Positions 35,202-44,408 of a stretch of DNA of 64,000 nt are shown piece by piece. Source of the DNA: Trebonia kvetii (GTDB taxonomy: Bacteria > Actinomycetota > Actinomycetes > Streptosporangiales > Streptosporangiaceae); contig NZ_RPFW01000002.1 in assembly GCF_007827045.1 (NCBI RefSeq), positions 1 through 64,000 on the forward strand, given 5' to 3'. Position 1 is the first letter of the stretch, and each line of letters begins with the position of its first letter. Under the pieces are notes generated by a model that searched no databases, was not told the origin of the DNA, and worked only from the letters and a program-made list of their open reading frames with translations. The position numbers and the translations under genes were made by a program.

Positions 35202-36407
35202 TCAGCTGACGGTTGCCGCCGCCCCGGCAATGGCACGCGGGTGCAGGCAGGCGACGGCGACGATCCCGCACACTCCCGCGATGGCGATCGCCGCGCCCGG
35301 TCCTGTCACTGCGCCGAGCGCTCCGGCGAACGCGAAGCCTAGCGCCTGCAGCGTGAGCAGGCCCGCCGAGTTGACCGCCATCGCCCGCGCGAACAGGTGC
35401 TCAGGCGCGACCTGCCGGACCATTCCGTCCAGGCCCAGCGAGTACAGGCTGCACGTGCCAGAAAGCGCGAGCAGTGGCAGTGCCACGGCGATCGGGGGCG
35501 TGGCGGCGAACACTAGGTACGGCACGAACGAGGCAGCCGCGGCGGCTCCCACCAGGAGGCGCTGTCGGCGCGCGGACAGGAAGGTGACGCCGATCAGGTC
35601 GCCGGTGATGATCCCGACCGGAAGGGCGGCCAGCCACCAGCCGACGAGCGCCGGCGACGCGCCGCGGCCGGCGATGTACGGCGCCGCCAGAGCCTCCGGC
35701 GCCACGAAGAACGCAGGCGCCAGCCAGCCGAGCAGCAGCAGCCGCCGCAGCCGGGCCTGCGCGAACACGTCCCGCACGCCGTGCAGGGAGTCCCGCAGCA
35801 GCGCTGTCCCGTCCGCCGGGCCGGTCGCCGGGTGGCTGCGGATGCCGAACCGCGCCAGCGCCGCGGCGGCGGCCAGCAAGGCGGCGCTGGCCAGGAACGA
35901 GCCGCTGGCGGAGAGGGTGACGAACAGCAGCCCGCCGACCGGGTTGCCGCCAAGCTGGGCGCCCTGCACGGCGATCCGCACCAGCGACCGGGCTGGCACG
36001 TAGGCGGGCTCGGGCACGACCGAGCGGACCAGCGCGGCCTGCGCCGCGTTTCCGAAGCCGCTGAGCGTGCCAGTGCCCACGAGCAGCGCGAACAGCCCCG
36101 CGACGGGTATCCCCGGCAGGGCCATCACCGCCGTAAGGCCGGCTGAGCCGAGGGCGCAGGACGCGAGCAGCCGCCGGGGCGGCACCCGGTCCACCACCCC
36201 GGACAGCACCGTGCCGGTGACCAGGAACGGCAAGAACCCGAGCGTGAAGGTGGCGGCGGAAAGCAGGGGCGACCGGGTCCGGTCGAAGACCAGGACCGTC
36301 AGCACGACCGACGCGACCACCTGCGCGGTGATCGCCGTCGCGGCCGCAGCGAACAGCGCGCGGAACTCTGGCACGGCGAGCGCCGCGCGGTAGCTGACTT
36401 CGGGCAC
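35202..36407 (-). CDS. MFS transporter
   Basis: A 401-aa membrane protein with about twelve hydrophobic helices: YRAALAVPEFRALFAAAATA, ATFTLGFLPFLVTGTVLSGV, DRVPPRRLLASCALG, and a second half starting ARLRRLLLLGWLAPAFFVAP. D-R-x-x-R-R after helix 2 is the MFS motif A. Family members export drugs or metabolites. The GTG at 36407 is chosen. An in-frame ATG at 36467 would overlap the -10 of the divergent gene, 8 bp away. It is divergent from an ArsR-type regulator that probably controls it. Confidence 0.85.
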   Translation of the reverse strand: MPEVSYRAALAVPEFRALFAAAATAITAQVVASVVLTVLVFDRTRSPLLSAATFTLGFLPFLVTGTVLSGVVDRVPPRRLLASCALGSAGLTAVMALPGIPVAGLFALLVGTGTLSGFGNAAQAALVRSVVPEPAYVPARSLVRIAVQGAQLGGNPVGGLLFVTLSASGSFLASAALLAAAAALARFGIRSHPATGPADGTALLRDSLHGVRDVFAQARLRRLLLLGWLAPAFFVAPEALAAPYIAGRGASPALVGWWLAALPVGIITGDLIGVTFLSARRQRLLVGAAAAASFVPYLVFAATPPIAVALPLLALSGTCSLYSLGLDGMVRQVAPEHLFARAMAVNSAGLLTLQALGFAFAGALGAVTGPGAAIAIAGVCGIVAVACLHPRAIAGAAATVS

Positions 36408-36461
36408 GAGACCGACTGTGCTCCCGGCCGGGCGCAGCGGCAAAAGATTCGCTCCTGCGCG

Positions 36462-36475
36462 TATCATCGGGCTCG
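36462..36475 (+). promoter_or_regulatory. -10 element for a leaderless ArsR-type gene
   Basis: TATCAT (36462-36467) lies 8 bp before the ATG at 36476, and no ribosome site precedes that ATG. Transcription would start at or next to the A of the start codon. No clear -35 was seen. Confidence 0.45.
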
Positions 36476-37468
36476 ATGACCACGTTCGCGGCGCGGCGCC
36501 AGGATCTCGGCACCATCCGGTTCGCCTACTCCCCGGCATGGGAGACGACGCACGCGGCCCGGATGTTCATCGACCCGCGCAGCCGCCCTTACCACCGGTC
36601 CTGGCACGCCGCGGTGGCCGCCGAGGCCGCCAGGCTGAACCTGACGCCGCTGCTCGCCGTCAACCCCGTGCGCGGGAACGTCCCCGACTTCCTGACGCCG
36701 CCGCCGGACGTGCCCGCGCCGCGGTTCGCCGACCAGCTGGCGCGGATCCGGGCGACGCCGCCCGGCCAGGTCGCGGAAGAACTGGCGCGGTGCCGCGCCA
36801 CCCTCACAGGCAAGGCGGCGGCCGAGGCGGTCGACGCGATGCTCGCCGACCCCGCCGGCGCCCGCGACTTGCTCGCCGACCAGCTGCAAGCGGTATGGGA
36901 CAGGCTGGTCGCGCCGTTCTGGCCGCGGATCCGGGACGTGCTCGACGCGGACCTGGCCTACCGGTCACGCCAGCTCGCCGGCGCCGGGCTGCGGCAAGTC
37001 CTCGAGGCTCTCGACGGAAGGATCACCTGGGGCGAGGACGGCACCGTGACCGTCGGCGACGGCATCGACCAGCTCGTCGAGTTGCGCGGCCGGGGGCTGG
37101 TGCTGATGCCGAGCGCGTACATATGGCCGGCCGTGGTGGCGGTCACTGACGAGCCCTGGCAGCCGACGATCGTCTACCCGGCGCGCGGCATCGGCCGTCT
37201 CTGGCGGCCAGCAGGCGCCCCGCCGGACGCGCTGGTCCGGCTGCTTGGCCGGACCCGAGCCCAGCTGCTGGCCGGCCTTGACCGGCCCGCGTCCACGTCC
37301 GGGCTTGCGGCGCTGCACGGCCTGTCTCCCAGCGGCACCTCCAGGCACCTGATCGCCCTGCGCGACGCGGGCCTGATCACCGGCACCCGGCACGGCCACG
37401 AGATCCGGTACGCCCGCACCCGGCTGGGTGCCGACCTCGCCCGTGCCGCGGCCGGGTCCTCGCACTAG
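36476..37468 (+). CDS. ArsR-family regulator with DUF5937 N-terminal domain
   Basis: A 330-aa protein. The first 220 residues (IRFAYSPAWETTHAARMFID, LPPL-type linker, AYIWPAVVAVTDEPWQPTIV) match the DUF5937 ligand region. The C-terminal winged helix (LIALRDAGLITGTRHGHEIR, STSGLAALHGLSPSGTSRHL) is of ArsR type without metal cysteines. It is divergent from the MFS gene and so likely its repressor. The ATG at 36476 is probably leaderless. The helix order N-ligand, C-DNA-binding is typical of this actinobacterial subgroup. Confidence 0.85.
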   Translation: MTTFAARRQDLGTIRFAYSPAWETTHAARMFIDPRSRPYHRSWHAAVAAEAARLNLTPLLAVNPVRGNVPDFLTPPPDVPAPRFADQLARIRATPPGQVAEELARCRATLTGKAAAEAVDAMLADPAGARDLLADQLQAVWDRLVAPFWPRIRDVLDADLAYRSRQLAGAGLRQVLEALDGRITWGEDGTVTVGDGIDQLVELRGRGLVLMPSAYIWPAVVAVTDEPWQPTIVYPARGIGRLWRPAGAPPDALVRLLGRTRAQLLAGLDRPASTSGLAALHGLSPSGTSRHLIALRDAGLITGTRHGHEIRYARTRLGADLARAAAGSSH

Positions 37469-37697
37469 CGTCCCCCATGCGCCTTGCCGCCATGCGCACC
37501 GCCGCCGGGACGTCCGCGGCACGACTCGATTCCGACGCCCACCTGCTGATTCCGCTGGACGCCGCGGACGCAGCCGAACCGCTCCACCGGCGACCCCGCC
37601 GCGGTTCGCGCCCGGCCGGGCGCGTCACCCGTGCCGATTGCGGAGGCCCACGGCCGGCGTGCTGCGGGATATCGGAGGACAGGGAGCCGGAAGCGCG

Positions 37698-37797
37698 ATG
37701 ACTGACAGCCAACTGCCCGCCGCGATCCAGGACTTCATCGAGGCGACCAACCGCGGGGACTCTGCGGCATTCGTCGCCGCGTTCACACCCGACAAGG
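37698..37797 (+). pseudogene. SnoaL-like (NTF2-fold) protein, N-terminal stub
   Basis: The ATG at 37698 begins MTDSQLPAAIQDFIEATNRG DSAAFVAAFTPD, the first helix and turn of SnoaL-like proteins. Homology stops at about 37797, a few bases before the convergent LigD-type gene ends. About 100 residues are missing. Confidence 0.6.
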
Positions 37798-37805
37798 CAC
37801 AGGCG

Positions 37806-38762
37806 TCATTCGGCAGTATGAGACGAGCCGCGCTGGGCGCGGGCCCGGCGTTTGCCCTCGTGCATGGCCTGTACGCGCGCGATCGGGATCGTCCTGCCCT
37901 CCGCGACGAGGTCCTCAGGCAGGGCCTGCGGCGACGGCAGGGCAGCGGCCCAGGGATCAGCGTCCGCCAGCAGCCGAGCCGCGTTCCGCACCGTGAAGTC
38001 ACCCGGTGACACCTCGTCCAGCGCATCCCAGGCCACCGGGAACGAGACCGGCACGCCGGGGCGCACTCGCGGGCTGTAGGCAGCCACCACGGTCGCCCCG
38101 TGCGCCCGGGTCGAGTCGATGAACACCATGCCGCCGCGATCAGCCTTGATGAACGCGGTCGTCGCGAGGCCGGGGTCCAGCCGCGCGGCCCGTTCCGCCA
38201 GGGCGCGGGTTGCCGCCGCCGCGTCGTCCGCTGAAACTGATTCCTGAACGGGCACGTAGATGTGCACGCCTTTGGCCCCGCTGGTCTTGACCGCGCCCGC
38301 CAGGCCCGCCCCGGACAGCGCTTCCCGGACCAGCTTGGCCGCGGCGACCGCCCGCCCGAACTCGCCTGCACCCGGCGGATCGATGTCGAGCACCAGGTAG
38401 GAGGGCCGGTCCAGGTGCCCGGCGGTGCCGAGCGTGACGTGGTATTCCACCGCGCGTTGATTAGCGAACCAGATCAGCGTCGGCTTGTCCTCGCACAGCG
38501 CATACCGCACCTGCCGGTGCGACGATTCCGCCCACATCGAGACGGTTTTGATCCATGGCGGCGCGTAGTCCGGCACGTTCTTCTGCATGAACGGACGCTG
38601 GCCCGCGCGGACCCGGATCACCGACAGCGGCCGGCCGCTCAGCACGGAGATGATTCGGTCCCCGACCGCCTCCAGGTAGTTCACCAAATCGCGCTTGGTC
38701 GCGTCCGCCCCGTCGAACAGGGGCTCGTCCAGGTGCGTCAACGTGATCTCGGGCGATGCCAT
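37806..38762 (-). CDS. LigD-type polymerase-domain protein (NHEJ primase-polymerase family)
   Basis: A 318-aa archaeo-eukaryotic primase-like polymerase as in LigD: ATKRDLVNYLEAVGDRIISV, FMQKNVPDYAPPWIKTVSMW, catalytic LVLDIDPPG (D-x-D), TSGAKGVHIYVP, and FIDSTRAHGATVVAAYSPR. It fills in ends during Ku-dependent double-strand break repair; here it is a stand-alone polymerase without ligase or Ku nearby. The last 20 residues (GKRRARAQRGSSHTAE) look like read-through into the SnoaL stub, so the original C-terminus may be altered. Confidence 0.9.
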   Translation of the reverse strand: MASPEITLTHLDEPLFDGADATKRDLVNYLEAVGDRIISVLSGRPLSVIRVRAGQRPFMQKNVPDYAPPWIKTVSMWAESSHRQVRYALCEDKPTLIWFANQRAVEYHVTLGTAGHLDRPSYLVLDIDPPGAGEFGRAVAAAKLVREALSGAGLAGAVKTSGAKGVHIYVPVQESVSADDAAAATRALAERAARLDPGLATTAFIKADRGGMVFIDSTRAHGATVVAAYSPRVRPGVPVSFPVAWDALDEVSPGDFTVRNAARLLADADPWAAALPSPQALPEDLVAEGRTIPIARVQAMHEGKRRARAQRGSSHTAE

Positions 38763-39086
38763 GCGTAACGTCTACCCGTTCCGTGTCCGGGCACCACCGG
38801 CCTTATGAGGATCAGGGGCTTGCGGTGTTGTCACCCGCGCCGAGTCCGCACTGATCAGCGCCTGCCGGGATCGCACGTCTGGTGGGCGCGCGACGCTGAT
38901 CCGGCACCGGTCACCCCGGCCAAGCCCCAGGCTCAATATCACTGCCTGTCAATGACCGTGGCCTGGCACACGCGCCCGAGCCGCCGATAGGCGTGCGCGG
39001 TTGGCCCGTCGGCGCTCATGTGCTAAGCCAAGCAGAATTGGCCGATCTCGGCGAATGCCTAGGGGGAGGGGCGCTCATGGTTTCGG
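38763..39086. other. Intergenic, about 320 bp, no gene seen
   Basis: Nothing recognisable. It should hold the promoter of the LigD-type gene (minus strand) and any terminator of the TetR gene. Confidence 0.5.
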
Positions 39087-39716
39087 TTATCGCGGGTCGC
39101 CGTGGCCCTCAGCTTGCGCGGCGGTGAGGGCCGGGGCCAGCAGTGCCCGGATGGCGGGCACGAGGTAGCCGACGAGTTCGTCCCGGTCGAGGTCCGCCAG
39201 GGCGCCGGTGCGGGCGACGTGGCGGGCGAACGTGATGCCGATGACCAGCGAGGTGAGCAGGTTGGCGTATACCTCGGTGCCCGGGCCGAGTGCCCGGCGG
39301 AAGGCCTCGGTTACCTCGCGCTCGGCCGCCGCGTAGAGCGGCATCGCGGCATCCTCGCCTGAAGCGGCGCTGCGGATCAGGGCAACGACGAAAGGCGTCT
39401 GACCGCCGTCCGCGGGCTCCGTTTCGGCCACGAAGGCCGCCGCGATGCGCTCAGGGAGCGTGTCCAGGTCGCCGGGGGCGACTTCGGCGGCGGCCCGCGG
39501 CCCGGGCAGCGCCTGGACGAGCAGTTGCTCCTTGGTGCCGAAGTGGCGCATCACCAGGCCGTGCGTGACGCCGGCCCTGCGGGCGATCTCCCGGATGGTC
39601 GCGTGCGCGTAGCCGCGTTCGTTGAAGACATCGCGCGTCGCCTGGAGGATCGCCGCACGTGACGCTTCCGGGTCGCGCCGGCGTTTGGCAGGCTGGCGGT
39701 CTGGCCGGCTTTCCAT
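39087..39716 (-). CDS. TetR-family regulator
   Basis: A 209-aa repressor: RAAILQATRDVFNERGYAHA, TIREIARRAGVTHGLVMRHF, GTKEQLLVQ, then an all-helical ligand domain with LLTSLVIGITFARHVARTG. It is divergent from the membrane protein at 39824, with an inverted repeat between them, so it likely represses both. The ligand is unknown; such pairs usually control efflux or envelope proteins. Confidence 0.92.
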   Translation of the reverse strand: MESRPDRQPAKRRRDPEASRAAILQATRDVFNERGYAHATIREIARRAGVTHGLVMRHFGTKEQLLVQALPGPRAAAEVAPGDLDTLPERIAAAFVAETEPADGGQTPFVVALIRSAASGEDAAMPLYAAAEREVTEAFRRALGPGTEVYANLLTSLVIGITFARHVARTGALADLDRDELVGYLVPAIRALLAPALTAAQAEGHGDPR

Positions 39717-39767
39717 GAGCTAAGTGTACAAGTGGTCATTAGCGCTGCGGAGTGGTAGCGTCGTTAG

Positions 39768-39781
39768 TAACCGCTTGGTTA
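39768..39781. promoter_or_regulatory. Candidate TetR operator
   Basis: TAACCGCTTGGTTA is a 5-4-5 inverted repeat, extended imperfectly on both sides (AGTAACC...GGTTATT), in the 107-bp divergent region between the TetR gene and the membrane protein gene. Confidence 0.5.
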
Positions 39782-39823
39782 TTAGTGACCTGGCAATGCG
39801 CGTCACCAGGAAGGACTGCCCTG

Positions 39824-40951
39824 ATGCCCGACACGTCCCGGGTGCGGCGCCAGCCGTCGCCCGTCCGCCTGTTCGCGATCGCCGTCGCGGCTGCCGTGGT
39901 CAGTTTGATCCTCACGCTCTCGTTCGACTTCGCCGACCACGCCCCCGCGCCGCACGGCGTCCGGCTAGCGGTGGCAGCCCCGGCCGGGTTTACCCGGGAG
40001 CTGTCCGCCGGGCTCGCGCACGCGGCACCGGGCGGCTTCACCGTCGTGGCCGAGCCGACGGCCCAGGCCGTGGCAGGCAGCGTCCGCTCGCAGTCAGCGG
40101 CGGGCGGGCTAGTGGCCGGCGCGGCCGGCCCTGTGACGATCGTGACGGCGGGCGCGGCGGGACCGGCCCAGCAGCAGGCGATCACCGCGGCCCTCACAGC
40201 TGCGGCGACCGCGTTCCACCGGCAGGCGCGGCCCCTTGACGTCGCGCCGCTGCCGGCCAACGACCGGGCGGGCCTGTCGGTCTTCGTCTTCGAACTCGGC
40301 CTGCTGGTCCCGAGCGTGATCGGGGGCGTCGGCCTGTTCCTGGCCGGGAGGCGGTTCCGGATCTGGTGGCGGATCGCCGCCGCCGCCCTGTTCGCCCTGC
40401 TGGCCGCCCTCGCCAGCGCGCTCGTGCTCAACGTGGTCTTCGGTGCCCTGACCGGCGCGACCCTCGCGCTGATCGGCGTAGGGTTCCTGGGCGCGCTCGC
40501 GTTCGTGGCATTCATCGCCGCTTGCCAGGCGGTCGTCGGGCTGCCTGGAACCGGCCTCGCCGCGCTCGCCTTCGTCTTCGTCGGTAACGCCGTGTCCGGC
40601 GGGACGCTCGCGTTCGCGTTCCTGCCTGACGGATTCCGCCAGGTGGCGCCGTGGCTGCCGAACGGCGCCGTCGTGTCCGCCGCCCGCGACGTGGCGTACC
40701 TCCCGGACGCCAGCCTGCAGCACCCGCTGCTCGTCCTCGGGATCTGGCTGGCCGGGTCCCTGGCCGTGCTGGTCAGAATGGATCTGCTCCACGTGGCCGA
40801 ACGCCGCCACACCCCGGAACGCGAAGCCGAAATCTACGCGACGCCGGGGACCAGCCACATCCGGCAGCGCCGCGCTCGCCGCCGCGCTCGCCGCCGTGCA
40901 GCGGCCGCCGGGCCGCCGCCTGCCAGTGCCTCGCCTGCAGGAGCACGCTAG
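39824..40951 (+). CDS. ABC-2/YhgE-type membrane protein
   Basis: A 375-aa membrane protein. There is one N-terminal helix (FAIAVAAAVVSLILTLSF), an extracytoplasmic domain (VRLAVAAPAGFTREL, AEPTAQAVAGSVRSQSAAGG), then five or so helices (VFVFELGLLVPSVIGGVGL to LLVLGIWLAGSLAVLV), ending in an Arg/Ala-rich tail. This layout is that of YhgE/Pip-like and DUF3533-type ABC-2 permeases. AGGAAGGA precedes the ATG at 39824. Likely controlled by the divergent TetR; substrate unknown. Confidence 0.75.
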   Translation: MPDTSRVRRQPSPVRLFAIAVAAAVVSLILTLSFDFADHAPAPHGVRLAVAAPAGFTRELSAGLAHAAPGGFTVVAEPTAQAVAGSVRSQSAAGGLVAGAAGPVTIVTAGAAGPAQQQAITAALTAAATAFHRQARPLDVAPLPANDRAGLSVFVFELGLLVPSVIGGVGLFLAGRRFRIWWRIAAAALFALLAALASALVLNVVFGALTGATLALIGVGFLGALAFVAFIAACQAVVGLPGTGLAALAFVFVGNAVSGGTLAFAFLPDGFRQVAPWLPNGAVVSAARDVAYLPDASLQHPLLVLGIWLAGSLAVLVRMDLLHVAERRHTPEREAEIYATPGTSHIRQRRARRRARRRAAAAGPPPASASPAGAR

Positions 40952-40971
40952 GCCGGATGAGGCGGCGCGGT

Positions 40972-41445
40972 TCAGGTCCGCGGGGCGTACTCGATGGAGT
41001 CGAACGGCCAGTCGCGTTCCAGCCAGGCGAGGACCGCGTCATGGAGGACCGGGTCGAGCGCGGCTCGGTCGGCACGCACCCAGGAGCTGACGGTTGCGTG
41101 CCATCTCCCGGTGCCGCCCGGCTCCTGGCCGCGAGGCGGGTATATGTACACGCAGCCGAGGACCTCGCCGGCGCTAGCGCTGAGCACGGTGTAGGTGAAC
41201 CCGCGACGTCCGGCGAAGTCCCGTGCGTGCTTTTCCAGGTCGCGGAGGTTGTCATCCAGGGACATCTCGTGCGGCCAGCTGCCTCCGCTGAATCCCGGTG
41301 TCGCCCGGATGTGATCGATACTCGACGTCCAGGCGGCGTAGTCGGACTCGTTGTGCTGCGGGCCGAGCGGGGCCAGCCGCAGCTCCCCGGCTGTCAGCCC
41401 GTCAGGGACGGTGAAGCCTTCCGGGACGAACTGCTCATCGCTCAC
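40972..41445 (-). CDS. GNAT-like N-acetyltransferase
   Basis: A 157-aa protein: LTAGELRLAPLGPQHNESDY, FAGRRGFTYTVLSASAGEVL, GCVYIYPPRGQEPG, and a C-terminal LAWLERDWPFDSIEYAPRT. The strand after L-G-C-V-Y-I-Y-P fits the core of a GNAT subgroup. The acetyl-CoA loop (TVSSWVRADRAALD) is degenerate. The GTG at 41445 begins VSDEQFVPEGF. Overlapping longer frames upstream belong to the broken gene that follows. Confidence 0.75.
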   Translation of the reverse strand: MSDEQFVPEGFTVPDGLTAGELRLAPLGPQHNESDYAAWTSSIDHIRATPGFSGGSWPHEMSLDDNLRDLEKHARDFAGRRGFTYTVLSASAGEVLGCVYIYPPRGQEPGGTGRWHATVSSWVRADRAALDPVLHDAVLAWLERDWPFDSIEYAPRT

Positions 41446-41522
41446 CCGGCGATGGTAACTCCTGCGGGTGGCAGGTGCCGTCCGGCAGACCTGGCCTGGT
41501 GTGGTGTGCGGTCTCCTCAGTG

Positions 41523-42045
41523 CTAGCGCAGAGGGACGAGGGTTTCCTTGGTGGCGTAGTTGGATCGCCCGCTGTGGTCGATGAACTCGGTCCATGTCTG
41601 CACGGTGAGCTTGGTGCCGGCCGTATTGATCGTGCCGTAGAGCAGTCTCTTGGAGGAACTGAACTTGTAGGGGGCCAGGAAGGCCGTCCCGGCCGTCAGC
41701 GACCTGAGGTTGGCGGTGAACGTGGTGCCGGCGACGGTGCCCCAGCTGCACGGAACCGGCGCGCAGTAACCGTACGCGTGCACCTTGCGCGCCCCGCCTG
41801 GACCGGCGGACACGACCACGGCGCGGATGTTCCCCGTGACGGCGGTGTTGATCCGCGAAGGCCGGGACGGACATCCTGCCCCGTTCGCATGCCCCGCACT
41901 GAGCGCTGAACGGGTCGACCGTGACGCCCTTGGCCGTCGCGGCGACCACGATGTGCGCGATGTTGATGGTCTTCGGGTTCGTATTCACCCACGTCCCGGT
42001 GAGGACACTGCCCGGCGCTGGCGGTACCAGGGTGGCCGGCCGCGC
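41523..42045 (-). pseudogene. Two-module secreted-type protein, frameshifted
   Basis: The first module reads LTGTWVNTNPKTINIAHIVV then GVTVDPFSAQCGACERG. After a frameshift near 41865 the second reads RAVVVSAGPG, VHAYGYCAPVPCSWGTVAG and INTAGTKLTVQTWTEFIDHS, stopping at 41523. Both modules share I-x-x-I/A-V-V-x-A-x...V-x-x-x-G/S-x-C-x-x-x-C, so the protein was a tandem repeat of a small Cys-pair beta domain. No start with signal peptide was found upstream. It is probably decayed. Confidence 0.55.
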
Positions 42046-42245
42046 CGTCGCGGCCAGCGACCGCGCTTTCCGGACCGACGGTGCCCGCGCGAGCGGGTAC
42101 TACGTTGAATATGACGCGCCAGGGTGGGAGCCCGGTTACGGCGGGAACAGGAAATCATCGCGTCCATGGCGGCGGCCCGGCTTAGCCGCTCGGCTTTTGA
42201 CGTGAGTCATGGAACCGCGAGAGGCGTTACGTCCGTCACAGGGAC

Positions 42246-44351
42246 ATGATTCGACGGCGTAGCCGCGCGGGAGCGGCGGTCCTAGCGTGTTTGACGATCG
42301 CAGTAGCCGGCTGCACGGCCGGAAATTCGCTGCACCCAGCCCCCAAGGGTTCCTCGCACGGGAAGGCTGTCATTAAGGCGTCGCTGGCCGCCTTCCACAG
42401 TTGTTCCGACGCGCTCGCAGGGCTGCGCGGTGCGGCGGAGGCGAGCGTCACTGCCTACGGCATGCCGCAAGTGGCGGGCGCTTCGTCCCGCGCGGGAGTC
42501 GCCTACGCGGCGTCAGGCGTCGCGACGGCACCAGAAGCCGCGGCGGCCGGCGCCGCCGGCCCTGTCGGCGGAGCCGCCAGCAGTTCGGCGGCAGCCCCCG
42601 CCTACTCCGGCACGAACGACTACACCGCCGGCGTCGACGAGCCCGACCTGGTGAAGTCCGACGGCCGGCGGATCGTTACGGTCAGCGGAAGCACCCTTGA
42701 GGTCATCGACGCGGCGACGCGACAGGTCACAGGCAGCCTGGACCTCTCCTCCTCGGGCGTCCAGTACGGCCAGCCGAACCTGCTGCTCAGCGGTGACCAC
42801 GTGCTGGTCATCTCCACGTCCGCCAGCGAGGCCGGGCCGGCGGGCCCCGCGGTGTCCCAGTACGGCCCGAAGTTCGTCCTCGTCGACTTGGCAGGCCAGC
42901 CGCGGGTCCTGGCGTCGTACACAATCAGCGGCAACCTCGTCGGCGCCCGCCTGACCGGATCGATCGTGCGCGTCGTCACTGACTCCGCGCCGAACATCGT
43001 CTTCCCCGACGTGCCCAGCGGCACCAGCGACGCCGAGCGCGTGGCAACGTACCGGGTCGCCGCCGGCCAGGCCGGCCTTGACGCATGGCTGCCGCGGTAC
43101 CAGTCGACCAGTGCGAGCGGCTCGACCTCGGGAAGTGTCCCGTGCACGTCGGTCAGCCGGCCCGCGAAGTTCTCGGGGGCGAACCTGCTCACGGTGCTGA
43201 CGTTCGACATGTCCGGCGACGCGTTCGGGACCGGTGACCCTGTTACCGTCGCCGCGGACGGCGACACCGTCTACGGCACTACCACCAGCCTGTACGTGGC
43301 GAGCGGCGCGATGGTGACGCCCTGGGGAGCTGGGGGCACGTACGTGCGCGGGTCCGGGTCGACCGCGGGCACGCAGATCTACCGGTTCGACGTCAGCCAG
43401 CCGGGACCGCCCAGGTACGTCGCCAGCGGCTCGGTGCCTGGCTACCTGCTGAACCAGTACGCGATGTCCGAATGGAACGGCTACCTGCGCGTCGCCACCA
43501 CAACCGGCACCTCGTGGGCGATCGCGGACGGAGCACCGTCAGGGGCGTCAGGGACGTCAGGGACGTCAGGGACGTCAGGCATGCCGCCCAGTTCGTCGGC
43601 GGTGTACGAGCTGACAACCTCAGCGCCCGTGATGCGGATCGTCGGCACCGTCGCCGGGCTCGGCTCCATGGAGCGGATCTACGCCGTCAGGTTCATGGGC
43701 CCGGTGGGGTACGTGGTCACCTTCCGGCAGACCGACCCGCTCTACACCCTGGACCTGAGCGACCCGGCGCGCCCGCGGGTCGTCGGGGCACTCGCGCTCA
43801 CTGGGTACTCGGCTTACCTGCACCCCGTGTCGGCCACCCGCCTCCTCGGTGTCGGCCAGAACGCCGACTCGGTGGGGCATGTACTGGGAGCCCAGGTCTC
43901 GCTGTTCGATGTCTCCGACCTGGCGAAGCCGTCCCGGCTGGCCACCTACGCGCTCGCCTCGTCGGTGTCGGCGGCGGGGATGGACCCGCACGCGTTCCTG
44001 TACTGGCCGGCCGACCGGCTCGTCGTGGTCCCGATCCAGGAATACGGCGGGTTCGCCGCGCCCGCCGGAGCCACGCAGCAGCCCACGCACGTGCCGCAGT
44101 CGGGCGCGCTCGTTCTGCGTGTCAGCGGCGCGAGCCTGACCAGGGCCGGGTTTATCAGCCCACCGCAGTCGAGCGGCTATGACGGATCGCCGATCGAGCG
44201 CTCACTGGTCATCGGGCAGACGCTCTGGACCATCTCTCCAGGCGGAGTGCTAGCCAGCGACCTGACGAGTCTGCGGCAGCAAGCGTGGCTGCCCTTCTCC
44301 CAGACGGTAAATTCCTATCCCTCTCCTTCAGGGAGTGCCATCGCTCCGTAG
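42246..44351 (+). CDS. Beta-propeller domain lipoprotein (PF09826-type)
   Basis: A 701-aa exported lipoprotein: signal sequence VLACLTIAVAGC with a lipobox Cys at about residue 23, then a propeller of the secreted actinobacterial 'beta-propeller domain' family. Recurrent blades appear at NDYTAGVDEPDLVKSDGRRI, FVLVDLAGQPRVLASYTISG, VGYVVTFRQTDPLYTLDLSD and LLGVGQNADSVGHVLGAQV. The Y-T-x-x-G-V-D-E-P-D-x-V-K-x-D-G start is diagnostic. A GTSGTSGTSG linker is encoded by a 9-bp tandem repeat. It sits on the outer membrane face; the role is unknown. Confidence 0.9.
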   Translation: MIRRRSRAGAAVLACLTIAVAGCTAGNSLHPAPKGSSHGKAVIKASLAAFHSCSDALAGLRGAAEASVTAYGMPQVAGASSRAGVAYAASGVATAPEAAAAGAAGPVGGAASSSAAAPAYSGTNDYTAGVDEPDLVKSDGRRIVTVSGSTLEVIDAATRQVTGSLDLSSSGVQYGQPNLLLSGDHVLVISTSASEAGPAGPAVSQYGPKFVLVDLAGQPRVLASYTISGNLVGARLTGSIVRVVTDSAPNIVFPDVPSGTSDAERVATYRVAAGQAGLDAWLPRYQSTSASGSTSGSVPCTSVSRPAKFSGANLLTVLTFDMSGDAFGTGDPVTVAADGDTVYGTTTSLYVASGAMVTPWGAGGTYVRGSGSTAGTQIYRFDVSQPGPPRYVASGSVPGYLLNQYAMSEWNGYLRVATTTGTSWAIADGAPSGASGTSGTSGTSGMPPSSSAVYELTTSAPVMRIVGTVAGLGSMERIYAVRFMGPVGYVVTFRQTDPLYTLDLSDPARPRVVGALALTGYSAYLHPVSATRLLGVGQNADSVGHVLGAQVSLFDVSDLAKPSRLATYALASSVSAAGMDPHAFLYWPADRLVVVPIQEYGGFAAPAGATQQPTHVPQSGALVLRVSGASLTRAGFISPPQSSGYDGSPIERSLVIGQTLWTISPGGVLASDLTSLRQQAWLPFSQTVNSYPSPSGSAIAP
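43551..43577 (+). repeat. 9-bp tandem repeat in the beta-propeller gene
   Basis: GGGACGTCA three times in tandem, with a diverged copy before it (43543-43550). It encodes the Gly-Thr-Ser linker and can change length in frame. Confidence 0.9.
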
Positions 44352-44408
44352 CGCCCACCCGCTCCACTGCCGAAGTGCTCGCGGACGATCGGCTTCCCGG
44401 TACGCGCT

